A stretch of DNA of 64,000 nt from Burkholderia sp. OK233 (lineage in GTDB: Bacteria > Pseudomonadota > Gammaproteobacteria > Burkholderiales > Burkholderiaceae): NCBI RefSeq assembly GCF_900230185.1, contig NZ_OCSR01000001.1:2480001-2544000 (forward strand), in the 5' to 3' direction. The notes below the pieces were generated by a model that worked only from the letters and a program-made list of their open reading frames with translations, had not been told where the DNA came from and did not search any database. Position numbers and translations under genes: made by a program. This document shows, piece after piece, positions 25,600 through 35,143 of the stretch; the first letter of the stretch is position 1, and the number at the start of each line of letters is the position of its first letter.

Positions 25600-27225
25600 T
25601 CAGGCCACCACCTTGAAGCGCGATACGCCGGTGCGCAGACTATTGGCGACGTGCGTCAGATCGTCGATCGCCTGGGTCGACTGGCGCAGCGATTCCGCCG
25701 TCTGCTGCGCGGCCTCCGAGAGCTGCGTCAGCGCCTGGGTAATCTGCTCGGCGCCGGTGGCTTGCGTCTGCATGCCTTCGTTGACCATCGAGAAGCGCGG
25801 CGCGAGTTGCTGCACCTGCTGGATGATCTGGGTGAGATGGCCGCCCACGTTCTGCACGTCGAGCATGCCGCGGCGCACTTCTTCGGAGAACTTGTCCATG
25901 CCCATCACGCCCGCGGCCACCGCCGACTGGATCTCCTTGACCATCTGTTCGATGTCATAGGTCGCCACGGCGGTTTGATCCGCGAGACGGCGAATCTCGG
26001 TCGCCACGACCGCGAAGCCGCGGCCGTACTCGCCGGCCTTCTCTGCTTCGATTGCTGCGTTCAGCGAGAGCAGGTTGGTCTGATCCGCGACCTTGGTGAT
26101 GGTGGCGACGACCTGATTGATGTTGCTGGCCTTCTCGTTGAGGATCGCGAGCTTCGCGTTGACCGAGCCGGCCGCTTCCATCACGAGGCGCATGGTGTCT
26201 TCCATGCGCGCGAGACCGGCGTGACCGGTGCCGGCGAGCGCGGCCGACTGGCCGGCTACTTCGGAGACTTCGTTCATCGTGCGTAGCAGATCGCGTGAGG
26301 TCGCGAAGATTTCGCGCGACGTGGCACCGATTTCGGTGGTGGTCGCCGCGGTTTCGTTCGCGGTGGCCTGCTGTTCACGCGAGGTCGCAGCGATCTCCGT
26401 CACCGACGTGGTGACCTGGACCGCCGACTTCTGCGCCTGGCCGACCAGCGCGGTGAGCTCATCGGTCATGCGGTTAAAGCCCGCTTCGAGCGCGCCGATT
26501 TCATCCGCGCGGTTCAGTTGCAGACGTTGCGTGAGGTCGCCCGTGCGCATGACGTCGACGACTTGCAGCACCTTCGCCATCGGCGTGGTGACCGCGCGCA
26601 GCAGCCAGTAACCGGCCAGCACGGCGGCGATGGCGGCAATCAGCAGCATCACGAGCAAGACGACACGCGTCGTCTCAACCGAGCTGCGGATGTTTTCGGC
26701 GGCCTTGTCGGCGTCGGCCTTGTTGTTTTCGACCAGATTGCGCACCGAGACGCGGCCTGTCTCCCAGATCGACGTGAGTTGTGTGTTGAAGATGCGCGCA
26801 GCGTCTTCTTTCGAACTCGGCAAGGCATTCAACAGGGACGTCTGGATCGGCAGGTACTGTGCGTGTTGCTGGCGGAAGTCATTAAAGAACTCGCGATCGT
26901 TGTCGCGGAAGATGGTCGCGCCGTAGTCGCCGAGGAGCTTCTGAAGTATTTGCTCGGTCTCCTGCAAACGGGCGTTGTCGCGTTTGATGGAGTCGGGGTC
27001 TGCGTCCACGTAAATGAGACGCTGCGTGACGGTGTAGTTCTCGAACCAGGCCGCGCGCATCGCGGTCGCGTAGTAGAGGCCGGGCATCGAGTCCTCTTGC
27101 TGACTCTTCGCGTCGCGGTCGATGCCGCCGAGTTGCTCGAAAGTGACGATTGCCATTGCCAGCATCACGATCAGCACGATCCCGAAGCTGCACAGAATCC
27201 GTTGCCGGATGGTCCATTGTTTCAC
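25600..27225 (-). CDS. wspA: WspA: membrane chemoreceptor of the Wsp system
   Basis: 541 aa from the GTG at 27223-27225; a GTG two codons upstream lies too close to the AAGGGG ribosome site. TM1 covers ~11-31, a periplasmic helical sensor domain ~32-187, TM2 ~188-212 (VVLLVMLLIAAIAAVLAGYWLL), then HAMP and a long cytoplasmic signalling hairpin with the conserved tip EAEKAGEYGRGFAVVATEIRRLADQ. First gene of wspA-B-C-D-E-F-R. The Pseudomonas homologue responds to surface contact. Confidence 0.92.
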   Translation of the reverse strand: MKQWTIRQRILCSFGIVLIVMLAMAIVTFEQLGGIDRDAKSQQEDSMPGLYYATAMRAAWFENYTVTQRLIYVDADPDSIKRDNARLQETEQILQKLLGDYGATIFRDNDREFFNDFRQQHAQYLPIQTSLLNALPSSKEDAARIFNTQLTSIWETGRVSVRNLVENNKADADKAAENIRSSVETTRVVLLVMLLIAAIAAVLAGYWLLRAVTTPMAKVLQVVDVMRTGDLTQRLQLNRADEIGALEAGFNRMTDELTALVGQAQKSAVQVTTSVTEIAATSREQQATANETAATTTEIGATSREIFATSRDLLRTMNEVSEVAGQSAALAGTGHAGLARMEDTMRLVMEAAGSVNAKLAILNEKASNINQVVATITKVADQTNLLSLNAAIEAEKAGEYGRGFAVVATEIRRLADQTAVATYDIEQMVKEIQSAVAAGVMGMDKFSEEVRRGMLDVQNVGGHLTQIIQQVQQLAPRFSMVNEGMQTQATGAEQITQALTQLSEAAQQTAESLRQSTQAIDDLTHVANSLRTGVSRFKVVA

Positions 27226-27318
27226 GCGCACGCCCCTTAACTTTTTTGGCTTGGGCTCGACGCCCGATGTCGACTTGTGGGTCTCGGGGTCGAAGGATCG
27301 GAAAGCTTTGCGGATCGC

Positions 27319-27334
27319 GTCGGATTTGTCCGAC
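27319..27334. promoter_or_regulatory. Dyad in the wspA upstream region
   Basis: GTCGGA (27319-27324) and TCCGAC (27329-27334) form a perfect 6-bp inverted repeat with a 4-bp centre, about 95 bp upstream of wspA and downstream of the dinD stop. It could be an operator or a weak hairpin; there is no T run. Confidence 0.3.
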
Positions 27335-27423
27335 GGGTAATGCGGCGAATTTTACATTGATCGTGGGAATGGGGGGCTGCCGTCGTTCTTGCGCGGCCGG
27401 TGCGGACGACAGCGCTCGATGAT

Positions 27424-28239
27424 TTAGCCCTCCGGTTTTTTGCTTTCCTTTGCAAGGTGCCGAATGCTTGTTTTTGGCGTCGGCAACGCTTCGGGCATGG
27501 TCCCGCCTAGCTCGCGGATCGTGTCGCGGACTTTGCCGCCAACTTCGAAGTGCGTTTGATTGGCTTGCTGCTTGCCGTGTACGCCATCACGCCGGAGTTT
27601 TTCTTCGGTTTGTGTTGCGCGGAAAAGGTTGGCTGCGAGTTCCGTGCTGCCCATGTGGTCGAGAATTTTCTGGCTTTTCTTCAAATTCTTGTGCACGTGA
27701 ATGTCCTTCGCACCCAAGCCGCCGTATAGGCCTCGATAGCCATGGTCCTGGAAGACCGCGTAGTCGAGCGTGGTTTGCACGCCAGCAGTGCGGGCCGCTG
27801 CGCTTAGTTTTTTGTTGTGGTGAGTGAGTTCGCCTCGCAGCATCAGTCTGCGCTGATCTTCCACCATGCCGGCGAACGCCTTTTCGTCGCGGAGTTCCTG
27901 GCGCCGTGTCTGAAGGGCAAAGTAAGTCTGGCCGTTTGCGATGACGGGCTTCGATGGGTCACCGTTTTGGACGACCAGGTAGCATGCGTAGCGGGAAAGC
28001 CGGAAATCTTCGACGGTACGCTGGGCGCCTGAACCCAGGATGACCATTTTTCCCACTTGGGAAAAATGGTCATCAACGCGATGGCCTGAGCGCTCACAGG
28101 CCTCGCTTGCCTTTTCGATGACACGCTTGAATTTGTCCCATGTCGCGTATTCGAGAAGTGGCTGAAGTTCTCGCGCCGACCAGAATTCGGCATTCACTTC
28201 GCTGACTTGCTTGATTTTGTCAAAGCTGTGATTCGTCAT
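27424..28239 (-). CDS. dinD: DinD: DNA-damage-inducible protein D
   Basis: 271 aa, collinear with DinD over nearly its whole length (WSARELQPLLEY, RYACYLVVQNGDPSKPVIANGQTYFALQTRRQEL, KILDHMGSTELAANLFRATQTEEKLRRDGV). The N-terminal part is BRO-N-like. In E. coli DinD binds RecA filaments and lowers strand exchange. A consensus LexA box lies 65-80 bp upstream, so SOS control is very likely. Confidence 0.93.
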   Translation of the reverse strand: MTNHSFDKIKQVSEVNAEFWSARELQPLLEYATWDKFKRVIEKASEACERSGHRVDDHFSQVGKMVILGSGAQRTVEDFRLSRYACYLVVQNGDPSKPVIANGQTYFALQTRRQELRDEKAFAGMVEDQRRLMLRGELTHHNKKLSAAARTAGVQTTLDYAVFQDHGYRGLYGGLGAKDIHVHKNLKKSQKILDHMGSTELAANLFRATQTEEKLRRDGVHGKQQANQTHFEVGGKVRDTIRELGGTMPEALPTPKTSIRHLAKESKKPEG

Positions 28240-28303
28240 CGTGACTCCCTAACCAGTTGCGCAGGAAGGCAGCTATAGGCTTTGTGAACCTTCCTGAGTT
28301 GCG

Positions 28304-28319
28304 CTGTGATTCTATACAG
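28304..28319. promoter_or_regulatory. LexA (SOS) box of dinD
   Basis: CTGT (28304-28307), eight bases, ACAG (28316-28319): an exact match to the CTGT-N8-ACAG operator. Downstream in the leader, an 8-bp inverted repeat (CAGGAAGG at 28262-28269, CCTTCCTG at 28289-28296) could form a hairpin in the dinD mRNA. Confidence 0.85.
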
Positions 28320-28528
28320 TGGGCCCCGCCTCGGCGATCAGGCGGAGACGACAGAGCGTCAGCGTATCCCTAGCCGGAAAGAGCGGATTTCTTACGCCGT
28401 TCCTTGTCAGGTCATAGCCGCCTTGCTCGCGCGACGTTACATCGGTAATGCTCCGTTACCAACTGCAGCATCTATTTCCGCGCGCGCCCTACACAATCCG
28501 TTCCATGCCTGAACGGCGGGAGCGAAAC

Positions 28529-28870
28529 ATGAAAAAGATTGCGGTTGCGTTGTTGATGGTGGGGAGCCTGAGCGCGGCGGGTCAAGCGTCGGCGCATGGC
28601 AATGGCGGCGATGTGGTCGGTGCGCTGATCGGCGGTGCCGTGCTGGGCGCGGTGGTGACGTCCGTGTTGAATCCGGCGCCTGTGGTCGCTTACCAGCAAC
28701 CGGTTTATGCGCAGCCGGTCTATGCGCAACCCGTGTATCAGCCGGCGCCCGTGTACGCTGGGCCGCCGCCGGGATACTGCTATGACCAGTACCAGCGCGC
28801 GTACGTCGCGTGCGGTGCGCCGCCGCCCGAACAATATGGGTATCCGCAGCAGCCGCAACAGGGCTGGTAA
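28529..28870 (+). CDS. Small exported proline/tyrosine/glutamine-rich protein
   Basis: 113 aa from the ATG at 28529. The signal peptide is residues 1-22 (ends AAGQASA). A glycine-rich hydrophobic stretch (VVGALIGGAVLGAVVTSVL) follows, then imperfect VYAQP repeats and a Pro/Gln tail. This composition is common in Burkholderia cell-surface or periplasmic proteins of unknown role. Two cysteines are present (GYCYDQ, VACGA). Confidence 0.7.
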   Translation: MKKIAVALLMVGSLSAAGQASAHGNGGDVVGALIGGAVLGAVVTSVLNPAPVVAYQQPVYAQPVYAQPVYQPAPVYAGPPPGYCYDQYQRAYVACGAPPPEQYGYPQQPQQGW

Positions 28871-28920
28871 GGACGTGCTGAGGCGCGCGCAGGTGCGATG
28901 CTCGCGCGCTACAGAGAAAA

Positions 28921-28945
28921 AGGCCGTCGCGGGGTGCGACGGCCT
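28921..28945. terminator. Bidirectional terminator hairpin between convergent genes
   Basis: AGGCCGTCGC (28921-28930) pairs with GCGACGGCCT (28936-28945). On the minus strand a T run follows (complement of the A run before 28921), and on the plus strand TTGTCTT follows. It serves the convergent genes ending at 28870 and 28967. Confidence 0.75.
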
Positions 28946-28966
28946 TGTCTTGTTGGGTATCTCTGC

Positions 28967-29128
28967 TCAGTGCTTGTGATGCAGCCACTCCGCATAATGT
29001 GTATCGAGCCAGCGTTCGAGGCGCTCCGGCTTCGTCTTCTCGCGATAGTGGGACGCGGCCCAGATTGCCACGCCGACCAGCAGCATCACCAAAGGTCCCA
29101 GCAAATAAGCCATTAACGGTTCAGACAT
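28967..29128 (-). CDS. Small single-pass membrane protein
   Basis: 53 aa from the ATG at 29126-29128, with a GGAGG ribosome site just upstream that favours it over an ATG eight codons earlier. One transmembrane helix (YLLGPLVMLLVGVAIWAASHY) is followed by a charged cytoplasmic tail with KPERLERWLDTHYAEW. Function unknown. Confidence 0.6.
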   Translation of the reverse strand: MSEPLMAYLLGPLVMLLVGVAIWAASHYREKTKPERLERWLDTHYAEWLHHKH

Positions 29129-29329
29129 AGGAGCCTCCGTCCCGACGTGCATCGATGTTTTAGTTTAGACGATGAACGGCAAGAAAAAAGGACGTTTTAA
29201 ACGGTTGGCTGTCGGCGCGCCGGGATTGACGTGATTGGGCTTGCAGGGCGTGGTGTAGGGAGATTGAGAACCTAGTGGGGAGGGTATTTTTCTTTTTATA
29301 GGAAGGTGCTTACCTCTGATCCTTCTTTC

Positions 29330-29340
29330 TCTGTGTACCA
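29330..29340. repeat. 11-bp direct repeat, left copy, flanking the integrase
   Basis: TCTGTGTACCA at 29330-29340 recurs in the same orientation at 30681-30691. The pair brackets the integrase gene (29421-30632) with 80 and 48 bases to spare, as att-core or integrase arm-site repeats would. Confidence 0.45.
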
Positions 29341-29420
29341 TAAAGCGTACGGTTGGCCAATGGCGAGGAGAGTTGCGGCAACCGGCCTGACACCTGCGGC
29401 GTTTGCCGCACCCGCCGCAC

Positions 29421-30632
29421 TTAGCCGGCCACGCCTTGTCGGCTGCCCTCGATCTGGGCGTCGACAAAATCCGCCCACAGTTGCAAGGTCGGACGCCGCT
29501 CCGCGGCGTGTTCAGCGTGATCGTTTCCACCCGGGGCGTCTTTGACGGTATGCGCCAGCGCATTCTCTATCACGTCCACAGACTGCCCCATCTCGCGTAA
29601 GTGGGTCGCGGCAGTGCGTCTAAAGTCATGTAGGACGAAATGCTCGACGTCGAGCCCGAGCGATTTGACGGCTTGATTGAGCGTGCTCTTCGCGATCGGC
29701 CGGTCGTCGCCCCTGACACTTGGGAATACGAAATTCCGGCTGATTTTCGTCTCCTGAAGCTCGCGAAGCAGAGCGACCGCCTGAAGCGAGAGGTGCACCA
29801 CATGCTTCCGGTCCTTATTCATGCGCTCAGCCGGGATCGTCCATCGAGCTGCGTCGAGGTTGAATTCGGACCAGGCCGCCTCGACGAGGTCCGATTTCCT
29901 CACCATCGTCAGTACCAGCAGGTGTAAAGCCAGTTTCAGCGGACGTCGAATGTTCGAGGCGTAGATCGCCCGGAGCGTGGCGCCTATTTCGTCAGGATCG
30001 AGCACGCGGGTGCGGCTGTCCGGCGTCGCGATGAAGCGTGCCGGGATGAGTTCTGCCGGATTGGCCGTGGCGAGCTGCCGGGCGATCAGGTACTCATAGA
30101 GCCGCTTGACGGCGTTGCGCGTGTGCAGCGCCATCTTGGGCGAGCCGCGGCTTTTGATCTGGTCGCATATCGCGCGGATGTCGTCGTCCGTCACGGCTTT
30201 GATCGGCTTGGCGCCGATGGCGGGAAGGACGTCCTTTTCGAGCGCGCGCCGCGTGGTGCGCTGATACTCCGCCGACTTGCCGGCCATCTCCGTCGCGAGA
30301 TAGAGCTCGGCGCCTTCGCGCAGCGTCTCTGCCTTGCTTTCGGCACCGCGGTCGCGACGCGCCGTGGCTACCGGCGAGACGCCGCTCGCGACCATCTCCG
30401 CGTACTTCTGCGCTTTGGCGCGCGCGACCCGCAGCGAAATCATCCGGTAGTCGCCGATCGTGGCCAGCGGCTGGCGCTTGCCGTTCAGTGAATAGCGGAA
30501 GCGCCAGACTTTGGTGCCCGTCGTCATGATTTCGATGACGAGGCCGTTGCCGTCTGCGACGCAATACCGGGTGGCGCGCGGTTCGAGCGCGCGGATCTGC
30601 CCTTCGGTGAGAGGGGTGGCTAGTTTTGGCAT
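29421..30632 (-). CDS. P4-type tyrosine recombinase (integrase), catalytic tyrosine lost
   Basis: 403 aa, with an N-terminal DUF4102-like arm-binding domain, a SAM-like core-binding domain (~95-190) and a catalytic domain. Catalytic R is seen in TMVRKSDLVEAAW and the H-x-x-R box in HDFRRTAATHLREMG. In relatives the end reads roughly GAYNHAEY; here it reads GGNDHAEH, so both tyrosines are replaced (by Asn and His). The frame is intact but the enzyme should not be able to cleave DNA. It stands alone, next to the mnmE 3' end, with no other island genes. Confidence 0.85.
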   Translation of the reverse strand: MPKLATPLTEGQIRALEPRATRYCVADGNGLVIEIMTTGTKVWRFRYSLNGKRQPLATIGDYRMISLRVARAKAQKYAEMVASGVSPVATARRDRGAESKAETLREGAELYLATEMAGKSAEYQRTTRRALEKDVLPAIGAKPIKAVTDDDIRAICDQIKSRGSPKMALHTRNAVKRLYEYLIARQLATANPAELIPARFIATPDSRTRVLDPDEIGATLRAIYASNIRRPLKLALHLLVLTMVRKSDLVEAAWSEFNLDAARWTIPAERMNKDRKHVVHLSLQAVALLRELQETKISRNFVFPSVRGDDRPIAKSTLNQAVKSLGLDVEHFVLHDFRRTAATHLREMGQSVDVIENALAHTVKDAPGGNDHAEHAAERRPTLQLWADFVDAQIEGSRQGVAG

Positions 30633-30680
30633 GGCGGATCGTTTGATACACGGACAGCGGGGATTTTAAACCGGTTGTCT

Positions 30681-30691
30681 TCTGTGTACCA
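30681..30691. repeat. 11-bp direct repeat, right copy, flanking the integrase
   Basis: TCTGTGTACCA, second copy. It lies between the integrase start and the mnmE stop. Just before it, TTTAAACCGGTT (30665-30676) also recurs in the rpmH-dnaA gap (35892-35903). Confidence 0.45.
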
Positions 30692-30808
30692 AAGAAATGT
30701 GTGGATTTAGGTCAACAGATGGGGCACGGCGCATAGCCGGAAGAGCGTGTTGAAAGGCTGTATGAGCCATGCCACATAAGCCTTTCGCCCGACAGCCGTG
30801 AAACCTTC

Positions 30809-32203
30809 CTACTTACCGATACAAAACCGGCTGAAAATCACCCCGAGCAGATCGTCCGAGCTGAATTCGCCAGTGATCGAGTTGAGCTGATCCTGCGCGA
30901 GACGCAGCTCTTCGGCAAACAGATCGAGCGCCTGAGAATTCTGATCGGCGTGTGCCGCAGCCGTTGCCAGATGCTCCTGGGCCGCGCGCAGCGCAATCAG
31001 ATGTCGCTCGCGCGCGAGGTAGACGCTCTCCGCGCCAGCTTGCCAACCGGCGATGCGCAGCAATTCCTCACGCAGCAACGCAACGCCATCGCCCCGTTTC
31101 GCCGACAGCCCCACTTCGCTGAGTTCGAGGTCCGCGTCGAGCGGCGTCACCGACGGCGCGAGACCGGTCAGATCCGTCTTGTTCAGCACGCGCACCACCG
31201 GTACGCCGCTGGGGAAACGCGCAGCGATCGTTTCGTCTTCGGCGGTCATGCCGGTGCGTGCGTCGAGCAGATGCAGCACGACGTCCGCGCGTTCGATTTC
31301 GCTCCATGTGCGCGCAATGCCGATTTTTTCCACCTCGTCTTCGGTATCGCGCAGGCCGGCCGTGTCGATCACGTGCAGCGGAATGCCTTCAATCTGGATG
31401 GTCTGCGCGACTTTGTCGCGCGTCGTGCCGGCGATCGGCGTGACGATGGCCAACTCCGCGCCGGCCAGCGCGTTCAGCAGCGACGACTTGCCGACGTTCG
31501 GCTGCCCCGCCAGCACCACCGACAAACCCTCTCGCAGCAACGCGCCCTGGCGCGCTTCGCTCAGCACGTGCACGAGGCGCTCGCGGATCCGCGTGAGCTT
31601 GCCGCGGGCGTCGGCGGCTTCGAGAAAGTCGATTTCTTCTTCGGGGAAATCGAGCGTCGCTTCGACCAGCATCCGCAGCGTGATGACCTCTTCGACCAGC
31701 GCGTGGATGTCGCGCGAAAACGCACCGTCGAGCGAGCGACCCGCCGAGCGTGCGGCGGCCTCGGTGCTGGCCTCGATCAGATCGGCGACGGCTTCCGCTT
31801 GCGCCAGATCCAGCTTGTCGTTGAGAAACGCGCGCCGCGTGAATTCTCCCGGCTCCGCCAGACGCAGACCGAACGCACGGCCGGCGTCGATACACCGCTG
31901 CAGCACCAGTTGCAGCACGACCGGACCGCCGTGGCCTTGCAGTTCGAGCACATGCTCGCCGGTGTAGGAGTGCGGCGCGGGAAAGTACAGTGCGATGCCG
32001 CGGTCGAGCGCGTTGCCGCTGTCATCGAGGAAGGGCACATAGCTCGCGTGACGCGGCGCGAGTGCCTGACCAGTGAGCGCTTGCATCAACGGCTGTGTGG
32101 ATGCTTCTCCGGCACGGCCGAACGAAATCCGCACGACCCCGATCCCGCCTCGGCCGGGTGCGGTGGCAATGGCGACGATCGGATCGGAATCGGTGGCGAG
32201 CAT
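30809..32203 (-). CDS. mnmE: MnmE: tRNA modification GTPase
   Basis: 464 aa from the ATG at 32201-32203. The N-terminal formyl-THF-binding domain ([21 protein letters not shown]), the helical domain, the inserted G domain with P-loop GQPNVGKSS and [16 protein letters not shown], and the C-terminal FCIGK cysteine motif are all present. With MnmG it makes the cmnm5 modification on U34 of tRNAs. The last codons (TTTTGTATCGGTAAG) resemble the thdF/mnmE attachment site used by SGI1-type islands, which is notable given the integrase next door. Confidence 0.95.
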   Translation of the reverse strand: MLATDSDPIVAIATAPGRGGIGVVRISFGRAGEASTQPLMQALTGQALAPRHASYVPFLDDSGNALDRGIALYFPAPHSYTGEHVLELQGHGGPVVLQLVLQRCIDAGRAFGLRLAEPGEFTRRAFLNDKLDLAQAEAVADLIEASTEAAARSAGRSLDGAFSRDIHALVEEVITLRMLVEATLDFPEEEIDFLEAADARGKLTRIRERLVHVLSEARQGALLREGLSVVLAGQPNVGKSSLLNALAGAELAIVTPIAGTTRDKVAQTIQIEGIPLHVIDTAGLRDTEDEVEKIGIARTWSEIERADVVLHLLDARTGMTAEDETIAARFPSGVPVVRVLNKTDLTGLAPSVTPLDADLELSEVGLSAKRGDGVALLREELLRIAGWQAGAESVYLARERHLIALRAAQEHLATAAAHADQNSQALDLFAEELRLAQDQLNSITGEFSSDDLLGVIFSRFCIGK

Positions 32204-32550
32204 GGGAACGAGGCTGTCAGAAGGGATTGAATGCGCATGAGTAAGCGCCGGGCATTGTAACGCGGGCATCCTCCGGCTCTGGACCCGGGCCCGACTCCTA
32301 AAGTGACATGCGTCTCATAAGACAAATAGGGATTTATCTCACACAAGCTAAGATAGCCTAAGACACATTTGCGACAGATGGACGCGGCAGAATGCCTAAA
32401 ACGCACGCTACACAAGGAAAAGACGGAATTCTATAAAATCGTGAAACGCGTTATTAGCTGGTGATTTCAGGCTAAAAATAGCCTATTTAAGCAATAAAAT
32501 AGCGCGTTTGGTTGTCCACTGATTATGCGCCGAATTGCACAATCGGGCCC
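32204..32550. other. Divergent intergenic region mnmE / regulator gene
   Basis: 347 bp, AT-rich toward the right. A 6-bp dyad AGGCTA (32469-32474) / TAGCCT (32479-32484) about 75 bp before the regulator start may be an operator. No ORF of its own is evident. Confidence 0.45.
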
Positions 32551-33024
32551 ATGCCGACCTCCAAAGAAAAAGCAGCTTTCGCCAAACGGCTGAAAGACTC
32601 ACTCCCCAAAGACATTAAGGGTGGGACCGATTTAGCCAGGGAATTCAATCTGCTTTATAGCAGTGGCCCTGCCGTCTCACCACAAACCGCGCACAAATGG
32701 CTCGCGGGTACGACGATTCCAAAGCGCGATAAGTTGCAGGTTTTAGCGACGTGGCTGCAAAAGGACGTCCACTGGTTGCACTACGGGCCGACGCCCTCGG
32801 GCAAGGCTAAGCCGCTTGCGCGCGGCGAGAAATATCCGATGACGCCGGAAACGGTCGAGCTGGTTACTAAGATGGCTAACCGCTTCGTGGGTTTGTCGCC
32901 GAGGCAGCGCAATCTAGTGGAAGAACTGATGACGGAATTTGACGGCGGCATGCAACAGGAAACCGACGCCTCGCCTGAAGACGCACCGACATCGAAAGAT
33001 AAGGGCCCATCGGCCGAGTCATAA
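32551..33024 (+). CDS. Putative helix-turn-helix transcriptional regulator
   Basis: 157 aa from the ATG at 32551; a GTG at 32512 would add 13 residues. The N-terminal part (FAKRLKDSLPKDIKGGTDLAREFNLLYS...VSPQTAHKWLAGTTIPKRDKLQVLATWL) reads as a phage-repressor-like HTH. The C-terminal half has SPRQRNLVEELMTEFDGG and an acidic/serine tail. It is probably a local repressor, divergent from mnmE; the target is unknown. Confidence 0.65.
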   Translation: MPTSKEKAAFAKRLKDSLPKDIKGGTDLAREFNLLYSSGPAVSPQTAHKWLAGTTIPKRDKLQVLATWLQKDVHWLHYGPTPSGKAKPLARGEKYPMTPETVELVTKMANRFVGLSPRQRNLVEELMTEFDGGMQQETDASPEDAPTSKDKGPSAES

Positions 33025-33028
33025 AAAA

Positions 33029-33054
33029 AGCCGCCCGGCGCAAACCGGGCGGCT
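33029..33054. terminator. Bidirectional terminator
   Basis: AGCCGCCCGG (33029-33038) pairs with CCGGGCGGCT (33045-33054), with T4 on the plus side and a seven-base T run on the minus side. It separates the regulator gene from the convergent yidC gene. Confidence 0.85.
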
Positions 33055-33132
33055 TTTCTACAGCCAGCTTCTGCTTCAACCTGCCTGTCAGTCAGCGGGC
33101 GCTACCACCACCCGCTGTAGGCGAGCTATCAA

Positions 33133-34794
33133 TCAGGCCGTTTTCGCCTTCGTCTGCCCCATCATCCGTGTGATGTAGTACTGCTGGGCGATCGACAGCA
33201 CGTTGTTCACGACGTAGTACAGCACCAGACCGGCCGGGAAGAAGAAGAACATGACCGAGAACGCGATCGGCATGAACATCATCATCTTGGCTTGAACCGG
33301 GTCCGGCGGCGTCGGGTTCAGCTTGGTCTGCAGGAACATCGAGACGGCCATCAGCACCGGCAGGATGAAGAACGGATCCTGTTGCGACAGATCGTGAATC
33401 CAGAGAATCCACGGCGCGCCGCGCATTTCAACCGACGACAGCAGCACCCAGTACAGCGAGATGAACACCGGAATCTGAATCACGACCGGCAGACAGCCGC
33501 CGAACGGATTGACCTTCTCGGTCTTGTACAGCTCCATCAGCGCCGAATTCATCTTCTGCGGATCGCCCTTGAAGCGTTCGCGCAGGGCTTGCATACGCGG
33601 CGTGATCGCCTTCATGCGCGCCATCGACTTGTAGCTTGCTGCCGACAGCGGGAAGAACACAGCCTTGATCAGCAGCGTGAGCAGCACGATCGACCAGCCC
33701 CAGTTGCCGACATAGCTGTGGATCTTCTCGAGCAGCCAGAACAACGGCTTCGCGATGATCGTGACCCAGCCGTAGTCCTTCACCAGTTCCAGACCCGGGG
33801 CGATGCCTTCGAGCATGCGCTCTTCTTCCGGACCGGCGAAGAGACGAGCGGATACGTCAGCCGACTGGCCCGGGGCAATGGTCGCCACCGGTTGCTTCAC
33901 GCCGACGCGATACAGCGTCGGATCGATCTTCTCGACGTAGATGTCGCGCTTCGCACCTTGCTGCGGAATCCAGGCCGACGCGAAGTAATGCTGCACCATC
34001 GCGATCCAGCCGTTGTCGGCCGAATTGACGAAGTCTTCCTTGTTCTTGTCGATGTCGCTGAACGTCATCTTCTGGAAGTGGTGCTGGTCGGTGAAGACAG
34101 CCGGCCCGATGAACGTGTGCGAGAAGCGCGGCGTTTCCACCGGCGTATCGTCGCGCACCAGCTCCATATAGACCGACGGCGTGACCGGCGCGGTGCCGAC
34201 GTTCTCGATCTTCGTGTCGACGCCGATCACATAGCTGCCGCGCGTGAACGTGTAGGTCTTGATGACCTTCACGCCACCCTTGACCGGCGACTCGAGGCTG
34301 AGCTGGAACGACTTGGCGTCGCCCGTCAGATCGTGCGGCTGGTTCGGCACCGGCGTGAAGATGTCGGTGTGGTTCGGGAAATCGCCGCCGAGCAGACCGG
34401 TGCGCGCCAGATACGTATGGTTCGCGGTGCGGTCGAACAGCGTGATGACCAGATCGGGTTGCTTGCCGTCGCCTTGCTTGACGAGCGACAACTTCGACAG
34501 CGTGCCGCCGCGGGTGTCGATCTCGCCGTTATAGACGTCGGTGCTGAAGCTGATCAGCTGGCCCTGAGCCGCGGCAGCCGGCGCATTGCCCGGCGCGGCA
34601 GCGTTGGTGGCCGGCAGATCGGCGGATTGGGTTCCCGGCGTCGTGGTTCCCGGTGCGGCGCTACCGACGGTCTTGGTCGGGTTGGCGCTCGGGAAGAACA
34701 TCGACGGGCGTCCGTGGTCGCGTTGCCAGTTGTCGAACAGCATGACCGCTGACATGAAAAAGATGACCCATAGGACGGTGCGTTTGATATCCAT
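33133..34794 (-). CDS. yidC: YidC: membrane protein insertase
   Basis: 553 aa. N-terminal TM anchor ([23 protein letters not shown]), large periplasmic beta-super-sandwich domain (~60-345), then the conserved five-TM insertase core ([69 protein letters not shown]). It inserts and folds inner-membrane proteins with or without SecYEG. It belongs to the rpmH-rnpA-yidD-yidC-mnmE order typical near dnaA. Confidence 0.96.
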   Translation of the reverse strand: MDIKRTVLWVIFFMSAVMLFDNWQRDHGRPSMFFPSANPTKTVGSAAPGTTTPGTQSADLPATNAAAPGNAPAAAAQGQLISFSTDVYNGEIDTRGGTLSKLSLVKQGDGKQPDLVITLFDRTANHTYLARTGLLGGDFPNHTDIFTPVPNQPHDLTGDAKSFQLSLESPVKGGVKVIKTYTFTRGSYVIGVDTKIENVGTAPVTPSVYMELVRDDTPVETPRFSHTFIGPAVFTDQHHFQKMTFSDIDKNKEDFVNSADNGWIAMVQHYFASAWIPQQGAKRDIYVEKIDPTLYRVGVKQPVATIAPGQSADVSARLFAGPEEERMLEGIAPGLELVKDYGWVTIIAKPLFWLLEKIHSYVGNWGWSIVLLTLLIKAVFFPLSAASYKSMARMKAITPRMQALRERFKGDPQKMNSALMELYKTEKVNPFGGCLPVVIQIPVFISLYWVLLSSVEMRGAPWILWIHDLSQQDPFFILPVLMAVSMFLQTKLNPTPPDPVQAKMMMFMPIAFSVMFFFFPAGLVLYYVVNNVLSIAQQYYITRMMGQTKAKTA

Positions 34795-34824
34795 GCGTTG
34801 TCTCAGTGTCGATGGAACGGCGCG

Positions 34825-35055
34825 TCAGCGCTTTTCAGAAGTGGGAGGCGGGACGAGATCGATGCCGCCCGCGGAAAACGGGTGGCAGCGGCAAATACGC
34901 CTGGCGGCGAGATAAGTCCCGCGCGCGGCGCCATGATACTGGATTGCTTCGCGCGCGTAATCAGAACAGGAAGGGTAAAAACGGCACCGGTTGCCGAGCA
35001 TGGGGCTCACAGCAACCTTGTAGAAACGCAGTAAAGCGATGAGTACCGTTTGCAT
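34825..35055 (-). CDS. yidD: YidD: membrane protein insertion efficiency factor
   Basis: 76 aa from the ATG at 35053-35055; an upstream open extension is not family-like. The YidD core is [30 protein letters not shown] and [14 protein letters not shown], with the conserved cysteines. It is a small membrane-associated protein that aids Sec/YidC-dependent insertion. It sits between rnpA and yidC as usual. Confidence 0.93.
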   Translation of the reverse strand: MQTVLIALLRFYKVAVSPMLGNRCRFYPSCSDYAREAIQYHGAARGTYLAARRICRCHPFSAGGIDLVPPPTSEKR

Positions 35056-35143
35056 GGCTGGTGCGGCCGGACGGCGCCGCGCAACGTGGAGTACCGGGCG
35101 ACGCCCGCGCAGCCTGGCTGCACAGCGGGCGATCACTTGAGCG

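Noticed and set aside
30950-32230. A 426-codon plus-strand frame opposite mnmE
   Set aside because: mnmE is certain on the other strand, and the frame is Arg/Gln-rich without motifs.
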